Assembly: GCA_030435675.1 (NCBI GenBank) | Contig: CM059624.1 | Location: 9,696,769-9,760,768 of the forward strand | Length of the DNA stretch: 64,000 bases | Origin: Steinernema hermaphroditum | Lineage: Eukaryota > Nematoda > Chromadorea > Rhabditida > Steinernematidae | Reading direction: 5' to 3' | Shown: in pieces, positions 9,143 through 20,459 of the stretch | Numbering within the stretch: position 1 is the stretch's first letter | Layout of the letters: every line of letters starts with the position of its first letter | Program-made: the position numbers and the translations under genes | Notes under the pieces: generated by a model | Databases searched by the model: none | Seen by the model: only the letters and a program-made list of their open reading frames with translations | Told to the model about the DNA's origin: nothing

Positions 9143-12078
9143 AGCGCTGATTTATTGCGTCGTCGTGATCGGCCAACCTCGATTTCCGGGACTCGTCTGC
9201 TGTCTACTGGACCTGATAACTCAGAGTGAGTCTAGACAGCATAGCTCTCGTCGCCAAGGTGGCATGTTTCAGACACTTCGGCGTCTCTTCTGACATCGAA
9301 ACAAGGTGTCTGATGTCTACTTGTGCAAACAGATCCGCTTTCCCTAAAGGGGCGTTCCTTCGAGTGGCACGTTTTTCGACTTGTTTATTTCTTCTGACGA
9401 ATGACACATTCCTCGGATCCTGATCGGACCCTTCGTTCCTCGGACGGCTTCTTTTCAACTTCATCAAAGGCTGGATGTAACAATCGCGTCATGAGCGCCT
9501 CAAATCGCGTTTTTGCTCATCCCGGCGCGGGTGGTAACCAGAGGCGACGCCTCGGGCCGCCGGTGCCGCCAGTTGTCCGTCCGATCGAGGCGATATCCCC
9601 CCGATCGGGTTTATATCCCGATCTCCAGCAGTGGTGGCGGTGGCGGATTAGCGCCGATTGAGTTTACCTCCGCGGCGGGAGGTGAGAACGGATCGGGTGC
9701 CAGTTGTTTTTTGCGTCGCCGTCCCCACTCGGTCATGCTGTCATCGCGATCGCTTGGATAACAAATCGTTAAGGGGTGAGGTTCCGTCGGCGAGTTGCAG
9801 CGGCCCCTAAGGGTTTCCTTTGCGTGTCTGATTAATCGCTTTATGAGGGCCGGGCTAATTGGTGATTTGTGAGAGTACCATTTGTTAATTATTCAAGGCG
9901 ACTTCGTTGAGCGCACAAAGGCCGAAAGGGCCGAAATACTCGAGCCAATTAACAAGTGCGAGTGCGTGTTGATTTATCCCTCTCGGACGACCCTCAGGGT
10001 GAGCGCCTTCGGCACAACTTTGTTTATTTTAGTGCCGTCTGCGAGCTTCGGGCTTTGAACTGAGGCGCCGTGTCTCCGTGTACGTGGGTTCCGCTCGCGG
10101 GAACCTTTTCGGGTTAATCCCTTGAGCTCCGGAAGGCAATCGGAGATTATTCATGAGCAGAAGTGCTCACTTAATAGTCCCGAGGCACGTGGCGTCCTCC
10201 GGCCATCACTTACCTCCGCGGAATTTGTCATAAATCAGAGCGGAGCTGTTTGCCCTTCCTTTGAGACTCCGCGAAGCGCCTCGCGGACGCCGAAAAAGAG
10301 GCCAAGAGCTTCTTTGCCAACGTCTTCTCCCGTTCTTATGGACCTAAAGTCACCCAAGACGTTCCTTCACTAAAAAAACAGGGTGTGCCTGATAATACTG
10401 TAGAGCTGTCTTCGGATCTCTAGGGTTGATCTCTGAAAAGTATTTGGGAAAGGAATCAGATTCAGACAGATCCTATGGAAAAGTCGATCTTTAAAAATCC
10501 GATCCGATGAACTTTTGCATCGATAAGGAACCATTTCGTACACCCTCCAGACTTGGTCATTCGCATTCGAGGCCATTTTCCGGGAACGGGCGTTAATCCT
10601 TGATAATCGCAAAGACCATCTCTGACAGCTCTCGTCAGCAAAAAGCTGACGACGTTTTTTGGCTTAAAAGGCGTTTCTCCTTCGTCTGCCCATGTGCAAA
10701 AGTTGATTTACTGGCCAAAAGCGGGCTCCAAAATTTGGAAATGGTTTATCTTTTGGTCGAGAGAGATTAGACGAAGCGTTTTTTTTGGGAAAGGGTTCTC
10801 TCTGTTTACGGGAACGCTTCCTGTGAAGTGCAGATAAGATGGATTGGGCTATTTAGCGAGAAGATCTGCTCGTTTCGGCCTCCAGAAGGTGGCCGAGTTT
10901 CTTTGCGGGCCTCGTTAATGTCCCTTCGAGAGATAATTTATAAAAGACCGCCCGCTTTATCGTCGAACTCAATTATTTCCCCTGGAGTGTCCTTCTTCGG
11001 AGGACCCGTCTTTGTCACGCGATTTATCGACTTTTGGCCCTTTTCGAGGTCCTCGAGGCGGACAGTCTCGACTCCCAAAGCCATGTGGATGCGATGGATT
11101 TCGCTATTTTGCCGATCCAGAACTTTTTTGCAGCTCATCTTCGCGATCTGGGAACATCTGGGAGCTGCAGAGATAAATGTGGATCATCGAAGTGCAGGAA
11201 AACGAGTAGGTAGCTTCACATAGTTTGCACGAGATGGATGCAGACGGCGTTAAATCCAGCGCAGATGTAGACGGAGTGCCGTTAAAGTGATTCATGATGA
11301 AGCACAGGAGCACCGCTCGTCCTTCGTTGGCTGGGTTTATTACTTTTTTGGCCAAATGAGTAGGAGTACTTTCCACGTGTTTGCAGCGGACGTTCAATTC
11401 ATCCCCCTGGCGCCGATCTAGAGCTTTTTAATCAATTGCACTGTTCCATCTAGACCTCAACTCCTTTCCACCCGATTCTTCACCCAGTGGCTCGTATATA
11501 ATCTCGAGCAAAAACAGCGGCCAAAAATCCCTTTTTGCACCTTTCCAATCACCCTCATTCATCACTGTCGAAAAACGACGCTCGTAGAGTCGGATCTCGA
11601 CGATTTCTTCCGACTTTCGACATCACTCCGATCGCCTCCGGAGGGACACATGTCCAAGCAATTAGATCCCAGGTGCTCCTTTGTTCTCCGCGTTCTTCGT
11701 CCATTTTTGTTCCTCTCGTTGTCCAAAGAGTGGACGCCAAGATCAACATTTCGTCTCCCACATGATTGATGGCCGATGTCCTCCGCCTTATTTTTAGCCC
11801 TTCAACTTTGTCCTCCGATGTTTCATTCCAACTTTTCACTTTACTTTCGAACGGTTCGCCCTCCGGGTCCTCGTGAATAAACCAAGAAGCCCTCACCCTC
11901 GAGGGGCTTTTTTTGTCCTCGGAACCCGGTGACAGATTGACCCAGGGGTCCTTCTTCTGGGTCGTGCGGTCTCCGGGGAGAAGAGCGTCCCGATCGCTTT
12001 CTAATTTCCCCCATAACTCGCTCTAATTCCACCCGCGTCATTGTGTTTGTGTTGCCGGGCCAAAGCCCCCTAATTGCA
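9143..12078. other. Intergenic region upstream of the TWK channel
   Basis: About 2.9 kb with no supported gene. A 66-codon minus-strand frame (11138-10938, starting MSCKKVLDRQNSEIHRIHM) has gene-like codon use but no other support. An acceptor-like TAATTGCAG ends at 12079, 60 nt before the twk ATG, and may be its spliced-leader site. The GC-rich 9.5-10.3 kb part and the poly-pyrimidine 11.4-11.9 kb part show no recognisable element. Confidence 0.4.
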
Positions 12079-12139
12079 GAAAGCAAACGACTGCCAGGGC
12101 CTTCTTCAGCCTCTTGATGATCGTCGTCCGGCGGAGACG

Positions 12140-15100
12140 ATGGCCGACTCGCACCTCTACCCGCGCCTCAAGTGGGCCTACCGCCGCTTCAAGTTCAACT
12201 ACCTGCTGCCCGTCGTCATCCTCGTCCTTTACACGCTCGTCGGCGCCGCCATGTTCCGGAATATGGAGATGGAGAAGGACGAGCAGGCGCGCGCCGTCTT
12301 CCGCCAGAGCACTGACTACGCTTTCAATCAGGTGGGTCGCCTCAACCTCCCCCCCCCCTGAAGGCAGTCCTTAGGTGCTAAACCGGATGCTGGAGGTGCA
12401 CTGCAACGACGTCGTCCTCAAAGTCAACAAAACATCGCAGATCCGGCACGCAAAGGACGCGCTCGTGTGGTTCATGGACTATCTGAACCTCACGCAGGTG
12501 ATCCAGGAACGCTCCGAGGAGACGCCCTGGACCTGGGTCGGCTCCATGTTCTACGCGGGCCAGCTCTACACCACCATAGGTGCGCCACACGTCTGATGAA
12601 CGCCTGATGACCTGTTTCCAGGATACGGTCTCCCCTTCGCGAAGACGGGCACCGGGCAGTTCGCCAGCGTCATCTACATCTTCATCGGAATCCCCCTCTT
12701 CTTGATCATTCTAAAGGAGGAGGGCAAACTGATGTCCCGCGGTCTCCGCAAGCTCTACAAGAGACTCCACTCGGCGAAGCAGAAGCTCCCCGAGGCGCCG
12801 CAGCCGATCCGGAGGATGAGTCAGCCGGTGAGGGCCATGTACAACCTCTCGCCCCTCAGTCTCATCGTCGACGGGTCGCCGTCTAAGAAGGGGCAGACGG
12901 TCATCGACGTGGAGATGGAGCCCGATCCCGAGAAGCAGAACGCGATCAACGAGGAGCGCGTCCGGCAGACCTCGTTCCCCATCTCTCTGGCCCTCAGCAT
13001 CCTCGGCATGTGGATCCTCTTCTCCGCCTGGTTCTTCTCCGTCTGGGAGGTCGAGTGGGGGCTCACCACCTCCGTCTACTTCTTCTTCGTCTCCATCAGG
13101 TGACCCCTTGCTGAGCGCAGGTTACGGTAGATGTTTAGCACAGTAGGCCTCGGGGACATCATCGCCTCGAATCCGGACATGATGATCGTCTACTTCATCC
13201 TCATCCTCGTGGGCCTCGCGCTCCTCTCGATGTGCATCAACCTGATCCAGGCGCGCATCGAGGAGATCCTCGACCGGCTCCTCATGGAGCACATCCAGAA
13301 GATCGAGAAGATGGCCAAGATCGTCGCCAACGACGACTGCTACGAGGACGAGACGACGACGCCGTTCGAGATCGAAGCAGCCAGTAGACTTCCCCCTTTC
13401 GTTTCCCCTGTAGCCTCCGATTTAGACGAGCTCCTGACGAAACCGCTCGAAGCGTTTGCTCACCCTCCGGAGACTGGCCTCTGGGCTGTCTCCCGCCTCG
13501 TGAAGGGCATGATGGCCGGCCTCGCCAACGACATGATCGCCGACCGACTGGGACTCGAGAGTGAAGAGAGCGACGAGGATACGGTAGAAGCGGAGCCGGA
13601 GGAGGAGGCCGCGGAGCTGCACGTAGAGAAGGAGGAGTCGAAGCCGTTCCGGATCAAGAACCTTCGGCGGGTGGGGATGCTGTCGCTGCTGAGTCCGCAG
13701 GTGATGCGGACCCTGCAGACGCTGCAGCACTACCAGGACAAGTCGTGTCGGGCGTCGGACTTCAAGTGAGTCGGCGCGGCCATGCATTAAGTGACGCGTC
13801 TTTGAGCAGGTCGATGCTCTTTTCGCAGTTCATCTCGAGCGAGAAGGTGAAGAAGGCGGTGGAGAGCGAGGCGCGCAAGATGGTCAGCTGTTCGATGCAA
13901 ACGGACCCGATTCCGATTCGAGTGCTCGCCAAGCAGACCAGCGAGGTTCCCTTCTGCCGCATAGGTGAGTGCCATTAGCGGGGCCCAACGAGTTCCCATA
14001 AATCTCCGGGTGCTCCGCGCCCGGGGACGAAGGTAGCCCGCGGATACAAAGGTCATCGGGAAGTGCATCCGGAGATCGATGGATTGCTTCTTCTGCCCCC
14101 TCCATGTTTCGTTTACACAACTGTTCGCCGCCTGGGCGTAGACGGAAGCTCAAAAAGCGTTGTTTACCGCATTTCTGCGATTCTTGGCCGAAGCTGAGAC
14201 CCGGGGGAGCGAAAACAAACACAGAACAACGCAACAAATGAAACCCGAAACGCCTCTTGGGAACAGGCACCACGAGTGTGAACAAAACAAACAATTAAGT
14301 TTCATACAGTTTCCTCATTCTTCTCCTTCAGAAACTCCGATCTCCCTGACGACGACAGAGGCGGACACGCCGAAGAAATCGACGAACGGAACGGACATGG
14401 ACACGGTGAGCTCGTCGTTCGACGCCGACTCGATGTACTCGGTGGCCTACTACGATCTGAAGTTCGACTACGGTACGGAAACGGTGCCCATGGGTACTCC
14501 TCTGCCCCTCCGGAGGAAGCACCTCTTCAACAGCGCCATCTCGATGGGTATGGACGAGGAGTTCGACGAGTCAATGGCCTTCTTCGACGCGTCTCCGAAG
14601 CTGCACCACGCGGTGAGACGCACCAGCACCATGGGCATCTCCTTGACAGTACCGGAGATCGAGCCTGGACGGAGGGAGACACGCAGAATCGGTGAGTCCG
14701 CTTTCCCAGGGCCCTCGTGAGGTCACTCTCCGATTGTTTTCCGAGTTTCCTCGGAATTCCCATCAATCTCCCGACTGTCCTCCTTTCTATTTTTATCTCG
14801 GAATGCAGCTCAATTGCGACCTCTGATCTCCGACCTTCTTCAGAGCGCTGTCCCTCGCACCTATCGGAAGACCGTTCGAAAGAGTCGGCGTCGAAGGTGT
14901 CCAACGACCTTCCGGAGTACCGCCACTCCACTCACATCGACCCGCAGAGCCTGGCCCGCCTCGGAGAGCTCTGTGGCCTTCTGCCCAACGACTTCCGGCC
15001 GGGCTCCTCGTCGCAAATGGAGGACTCCGGCTGCTACGACGAGAACTCGAGCATTGAGGAGCACCCGGCGCCGCCAAAGCCCCGACCTCCCTCCCAGATG

Positions 15101-15166
15101 GAGCGCCTCTCCGAGGAGGTGGTCAGGATAGGTGGCGATGTCGCGCGATCGGAGAGCGACGACTAG
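12140..15166 (+). CDS. TWK two-pore-domain potassium channel
   Basis: K2P channel subunit for background K+ current in the plasma membrane; two subunits make one pore. Exons 12140-12331, 12375-12579, 12622-13099, 13139-13765, 13810-13964, 14332-14691 and 14844-15166 give 779 residues. TM1 is about 20-45. The first pore helix and filter (TTIGYG) is split by an intron at residue 132. TM2 is about 145-170, TM3 about 265-290, the second filter (STVGLGD) about 291-297, again at an intron, and TM4 about 305-330. NKTS in the TM1-P1 loop is a likely N-glycosylation site. The remaining 430 or so residues form an acidic, Ser/Pro-rich cytoplasmic tail, long for a K2P. Intron 3 is only 39 nt and contains TACGGTAG; the in-between CAG|GTTACGG acceptor would introduce a stop, so TTTAG|C is used. 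The specific twk member cannot be named. Confidence 0.93.
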
Positions 15167-15193
15167 GACGGAGTGTTGTGACCACCGCGTGTA

Positions 15194-15199
15194 AATAAA
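15194..15199 (+). terminator. Poly(A) signal of the TWK gene
   Basis: AATAAA 28 nt after the TAG stop codon. Confidence 0.7.
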
Positions 15200-16056
15200 T
15201 CGTAATTTATCGTCTCTGCATATCGCTTCGCACCCCTGATCGGTCGGAGCGCTTCGGAAGCGCGGAGCCGAAGGCAAACAGAGGGAGGGGGCGTCCAGAG
15301 GAAGAAACGTGAGTCGTAAACGTGTTTGCGATTGACCGGAGGCGATCGGAAGGCGCCGGATTCGGGGAGCACACCGCTTCTTCTGTTTATTCGTTCGACG
15401 AATTTCGGTGTTTACGCGAGATGAAACGGCGGCGACACAAACAAAGTGGTGCACGCTTGAACCGGTCGAACGATTGATTTTCCGCGGGTTCTGAACGCGA
15501 AAAGGACGGATCTTATCGCTCTCGCCCAGCTGAAGAGACGGCCCGCTGGCGACGAGCAGCCCTGATACCGTCACTTAATTGGATTCAAATGTTTCTTTCG
15601 GAGTCTTTGGCTGCAAACCGGTCGCCGTCATGGCTGACGCTGACCTCGTTTCGGCTGTTTTTCTCGAGATTCTGGTTCGAGGAGCGATGTTTGCAAAACA
15701 GATCATAAAGCTGCACTTTGGTGCTTTGAGGCGCCCTTTCGGAATCGCTCTTTGAGAATTCTATCGCTAGGTGTATTCCCATTTCGCAAAGAAGATGACT
15801 AAGTATTGTGACTACTTCTTTGATTAATTACAGAATCGCTTCTGAAGGCACCAAAAGCTTTCCGATGTGATTCCACAACTAGCAAATCAATTCAGAGTTT
15901 ATAACATGGTGCGACCACTCTATTTTTGGCGCAAACAAGCTACTTTAAAAGTGTTGTTTCGCATAATATTTTCGAGTTGTTATATTCAGAGATTACGTGG
16001 TATGACGCGATGTCACACGTCCTCGGATCAGAACAAAACAGTTCGTGACTCATTAC

Positions 16057-16201
16057 CGGCAGTGCCAAGATAATCGCGATGGCGTTGTTTTTGTGCCCAC
16101 AGGTAGGCGTATCGAAGACGTCGTTCTTGTGGCTGTCGTAGAGAGAAGTGTCCCTGAAGTTGGTGGCTCCTCGCTTTTGGACATCTCCCTTGTAGATGGA
16201 G
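16057..16201 (-). CDS. Candidate orphan exon
   Basis: 48 codons in one minus-strand frame use almost only the C/G-ending codons typical of the real genes here (for example CTC TAC GAC AGC CAC AAG). The peptide starts SIYKGDVQKRGATNFRDTS and ends in a hydrophobic run, NAIAIILALP, before a GTAATG donor. The acceptor side (CCACAAAAG) is weak. No family recognised and no partner exon found, so it may be an exon of an unseen gene, a relic, or chance. Confidence 0.25.
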
Positions 16202-19200
16202 CTTTTGTGGAAAAGAGATACACTTAGCCTTGTTATCGTCCTGGCATATGATGCGTGCTCGCCCACTCCGTTGTTTCGACTTGGAGAGTGTAAAATTGCT
16301 TTCCTGTTTTAGATGCACTGTCATCTCTCAAACAACAACTGACCATGGAATGTTTGAAACAGCTCGTTCCCCTCCTCACTCAACCGAAGATCCCTCCATC
16401 CCCATAGTTACGTCCATTTCCTCGCATAGCAAATCGATCAAATCGGATTATCGATCTCTGAAGCGCAGAAACAGGCTCTGGCGCCGTTCCACTAGGCGAC
16501 GTCATGCAACATCGTTGTTTGGCATCACGGGCGATCAGGCTATGTGTAACCGGTACTCCGATCGATAACCTCTTCGCTTCTTCCAATGGGACCGTTTTGT
16601 TATCTCTGTTTTCTATCGGAGTCCAGAACTGTCGCAACAGGTCACATCAACCTTTCTACAAAGTTGTCCGTTGTTCGGAACCCGTTTTCCGTGTTTTCCT
16701 CAGAGTCACTCTTCGAACTCCGTCGACCTCTTTGTGATTCTGCTTTTGTCTTTCGATCTTTTGTCTCCCAAAGGACCCCTCTTCTCTTCCGAAGAAGAGA
16801 GACGTTTCGTTTGCCCTTAAGCTGCATATAGTCGTTGTTGAGGGAAACGAGTTTCTACGCTGTTTGCTCGCATTTAGAACGCTTCTTTTGTTCTTGAGTC
16901 TATTTACGGATTTACACATTAGTCACTGTACTTACCGTATCCAGCGAGAGATGTATTCGCTGTTTGTGGCCCAGCGTGTTTATAGGTCGCAATAACGCAA
17001 ACATAATAGAGTCTCGTTTGAAAAGCGAATTTACTTTGAGGAGCTTATGCACCTTCCAGTGTTTTTAAATTTTGCAAAAATTCTGCATCGAATCAGTGAT
17101 GCCATTTGTATTGGTTAAGACTAGGGTTGGTGTTCGAACCCGCTCGAACGAAGCCGATCAGAGTCGAAAAGAAGGTGTGCAGGCGGACTGCAAACAAAAT
17201 GTAAAAAGCTGCAGAAAATCGCCTCAAAAAATACCATCGAGGCGCTCAAAACGAGAAGTCATTTTTTACGGACTCTTTACGTCTTTTCGGCTTCTCTCCC
17301 TTCTTCGGCGCTGGTCACGACGCCGAAGTCGAAGATAACTGTCCCATCAGTGTGCTTTCGAAGAATCTGAATCCGGAAGTAGCGCGATGGTGGGGCTACG
17401 CTTCTTTCGAACTAGTGTTGTGCTTCTTACCTTCTGCCCATTCAGTTCAGCCATGTAGTTCAGTCTTTTACGAACGAAGTGAGATGATTTAAAAGAGAGA
17501 TATCCCCTGCCGATGCGCATCGACTTCATTTTTTGGTCGAAATCTGAAATGTGGATGCATTCTGCAGATGTGCGCTAATCGGCTTTCTTTTTCTGCGTAT
17601 CCATTGCAGACGTAACAAATTTGATGGGATTTCATGAGTTCCTCCACAATTACAACATGGACCTTTTTTGCTTCACTTGAGAACTTGGATGTTGAAGGTC
17701 GACTTAAACCTTCTGGAGTCTTTTTACGGTCTTCTTACAAATTTTACAAAAGAAATTTGTCGAAATGTTTCTTCTTCAAACGTAGATTGTTCCACATAGT
17801 CACCGGGTGGTGCAGATGTGATCCATAAATCTTCCGCTAAGTGTCTTTGGATGAGGGTGTTCGTGGCGCTTTAAAGTTTTACTTTACAGCCGAACATCGT
17901 TTTTCTATGACGGATCGATGTACATCTAATCATACTATCAAGCTGTAATATTGATCACTTTCTGGGACACTGAAAAGTTTCTGTTCACAAACTGGAGTTC
18001 CCATTCACTACTTTCGCAGTATTATTACTCAAGGCATCGCTTTGAATTCATTGTCCTGAATGACGTATTCTTTACAGAGTTTTTTTTCGCTATTAGCTGA
18101 ATCATAATCGCTTTTTATTTGACTTTCTTCAAGAAGAAACATCTCTCTGGTTGCAATGAGTCAGATTGTTTGATTTACACAAAAATGGATTTGTTGATAA
18201 CCATCAAGTAGCCTATGCCTCCAGATTCAGTGAGTCACGGAAGCCGCATTGTAAAACAGTCCTAATCGATCCGATGATTTCACGATCTACTTTATCGCCT
18301 ATATGTCAACAAAAATGTGCACCTTTCCTCTTCAAAAGTCTTTCCTGCATCTGCAGGAGTGCTCCCTCCTCTTCAGCCACATTTTCCAGGACCCACACAA
18401 GGGGCGACGCTGAGGTCATCTCCAAGAGTCGTTAAGTAAAAGTGCGCCTGCTGACGTCAACGCGCTACGTAATTTCCCAAAAAAGTCCGCTCTTCGGGGG
18501 TACTCTGAGGCTAATGACTTCGAGCGGCGATTGTTTCCTCGTGCACGCCTAATGAGGAAATGAGTCCGCGTGCGATCGGAGGGCGCAACTTTCTATTTCG
18601 AGCCTGGGGCGAGTTCCGGGACGTGACGGCGAAAACAGATATTCCAAAGGGCGCGTTTCCGCCTAGGCGAAGTCGGCGAAATTATGCAGACGGCGATGGA
18701 TCGGGCGCGAGGTCCTTTGAAGTAAACACGGCGCTCGTCTGCTTCGCTTCTTTGGAAAATTATTTTTTCCTTCTTAGGGCATCGAGATGAGACGTTTCGA
18801 GGTGACAATCTGTGGCCGGCAGAGATGAAGGAAATGGCGGTGTTCGCTATCATGTGGTCGCACTCAAATGACCAACCATCAAGGGCAAACGTTAACTTTG
18901 AATCTGTGGGATTGTCCATTTTTAAAGCAGAAGTACTTTAGTGGAACTTTCCCGTACAACAAGTAGCACAAAGTACTTTTTTTGGATAGTGAAACCGACT
19001 TCAGAACGGCGTTCTCTTTGCACCTTCTTAAAGCGAGAATCGCGTGTACGTCGACGATTATTCATCGGTCCGCAATAGCCTACAAGTTCCATTCCAAACG
19101 ACTTTTAGGATTAGAGCATAACACGAAATTGTGTTAGGTCAAACCTCTTCACATCTACAGTACTCAAGGGACCTACGGAGTCCGGACGACCTTTCTGCAA

Positions 19201-20264
19201 AGCTCTGCTAACACGCCATCGGGCAATTACCCGTCTTCTCCCTCTTCATTTCCATTTTTGCAATTGGCCCAATCATTTCCGCCTTCTCCGTGCGCGACTC
19301 GGCGCATAATCCGCTGGGTACACAAATTCGCTCCGATCGGGGCGCGCCTCCATGCGGCGTCCTCGATCGCCTCTCCGCGAAACAGTGCCTGTTTGTATGC
19401 ACTTCTCCATAACTGCCCCAATTTGCGCGGTATATATCGACGGAGAGAGGCTACTCGTCTCCGCCGCGGATTCGTCGATGGCCGCTTTTTCCCTAAAACG
19501 TCTCTTTTTTCACTGCTTCCAGGCAGCCGTTCGTTTCCCGGGGCGATGGGACCGGGGAGTCTCTTGTTCCGCGAAAGTGCTCTTGTTGCTAAATATGGAA
19601 AAGAGTCGATTTCTTCCGATTTCGAGCGTGCTTACGTGCGGGAAATGTGTCCTAACCGCCGACATAAACACACGGCGCTTTCGAAATGCCAGTGAATTTG
19701 AAACTTCTTTAGACGTTTTCCAAAAATAGAAAAACTTAACTTATAGACTTGAGGTTTTTGTTTTTGTTATGATACTCGGCGAATTATAGTTGTCCCCGCG
19801 ACAAATAACAATCAGAACAAAGTTGGTTAAGGTTCAGACGTGTTGTTGAGAGTCTTTGTTCAATTATTTACGGTAATTGTATAACTATTTGGAGTGATGT
19901 GTGCCGATCGAAGTCTGAGGCTGAGAGCAGATCTGAGCCTCGAACCCAAGAAGGACATGTTCAGTGCTTTCCCCTTTTGTGTCCATGTTTTGCAGGAAAG
20001 CGACATTTCCAAAGATCGAAGAGTTGTTTATTTGAAACAACGGTGACTTTTGAAAGTTCTTTGAAACGTCCAAGAACTCCGTTGACGCTGGACATGACAG
20101 AGAAAGGCCCGCTCTTTCACTCCAATGATTACGGTATCCATTCCAAATTCGTTTCGCAATAAACTCAGCGACCTTCTGAACTATGTTCTCTGTTTTCGTC
20201 CAGAAGATATTTCCAAATATCGGAGATTGTTTACGTATCTTTGAAGATTGTCCGACTCACTTCT

Positions 20265-20459
20265 AAGAGACCAAAGATGGTGTTTTTAATTCAATTAAGA
20301 AGCTTAACAGAGCTCCTTCCATAGTCGTCGTCTTCCATCGCTTTCCGTGCTGACTGACTTCCAAAAGAGTCTTTGCTTCCATATGGGAAATATTTTCCCA
20401 TCTGCAGAGAACAAAACATCAAAGATTCGTTGCAGAAGTCGCCAAGAGACCAAAGATGG
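20265..20459. repeat. Repeated 16-mer flanking a short hairpin
   Basis: AAGAGACCAAAGATGG occurs at 20265-20280 and again at 20444-20459. Between them, 20383-20401 holds ATGGGAAA-TAT-TTTCCCAT, a perfect 8-bp stem with a 3-nt loop. Confidence 0.45.

Noticed and set aside
11555..11896. 113-codon minus-strand frame
   Set aside because: Overlaps a plus-strand open frame; no homology, no splice context. Weaker than the 10938-11138 candidate.
17120..17150. GTTCGAACC near 17.13 kb as a possible tRNA T arm
   Set aside because: The flanking bases do not form a stem on either strand and no A box lies upstream.
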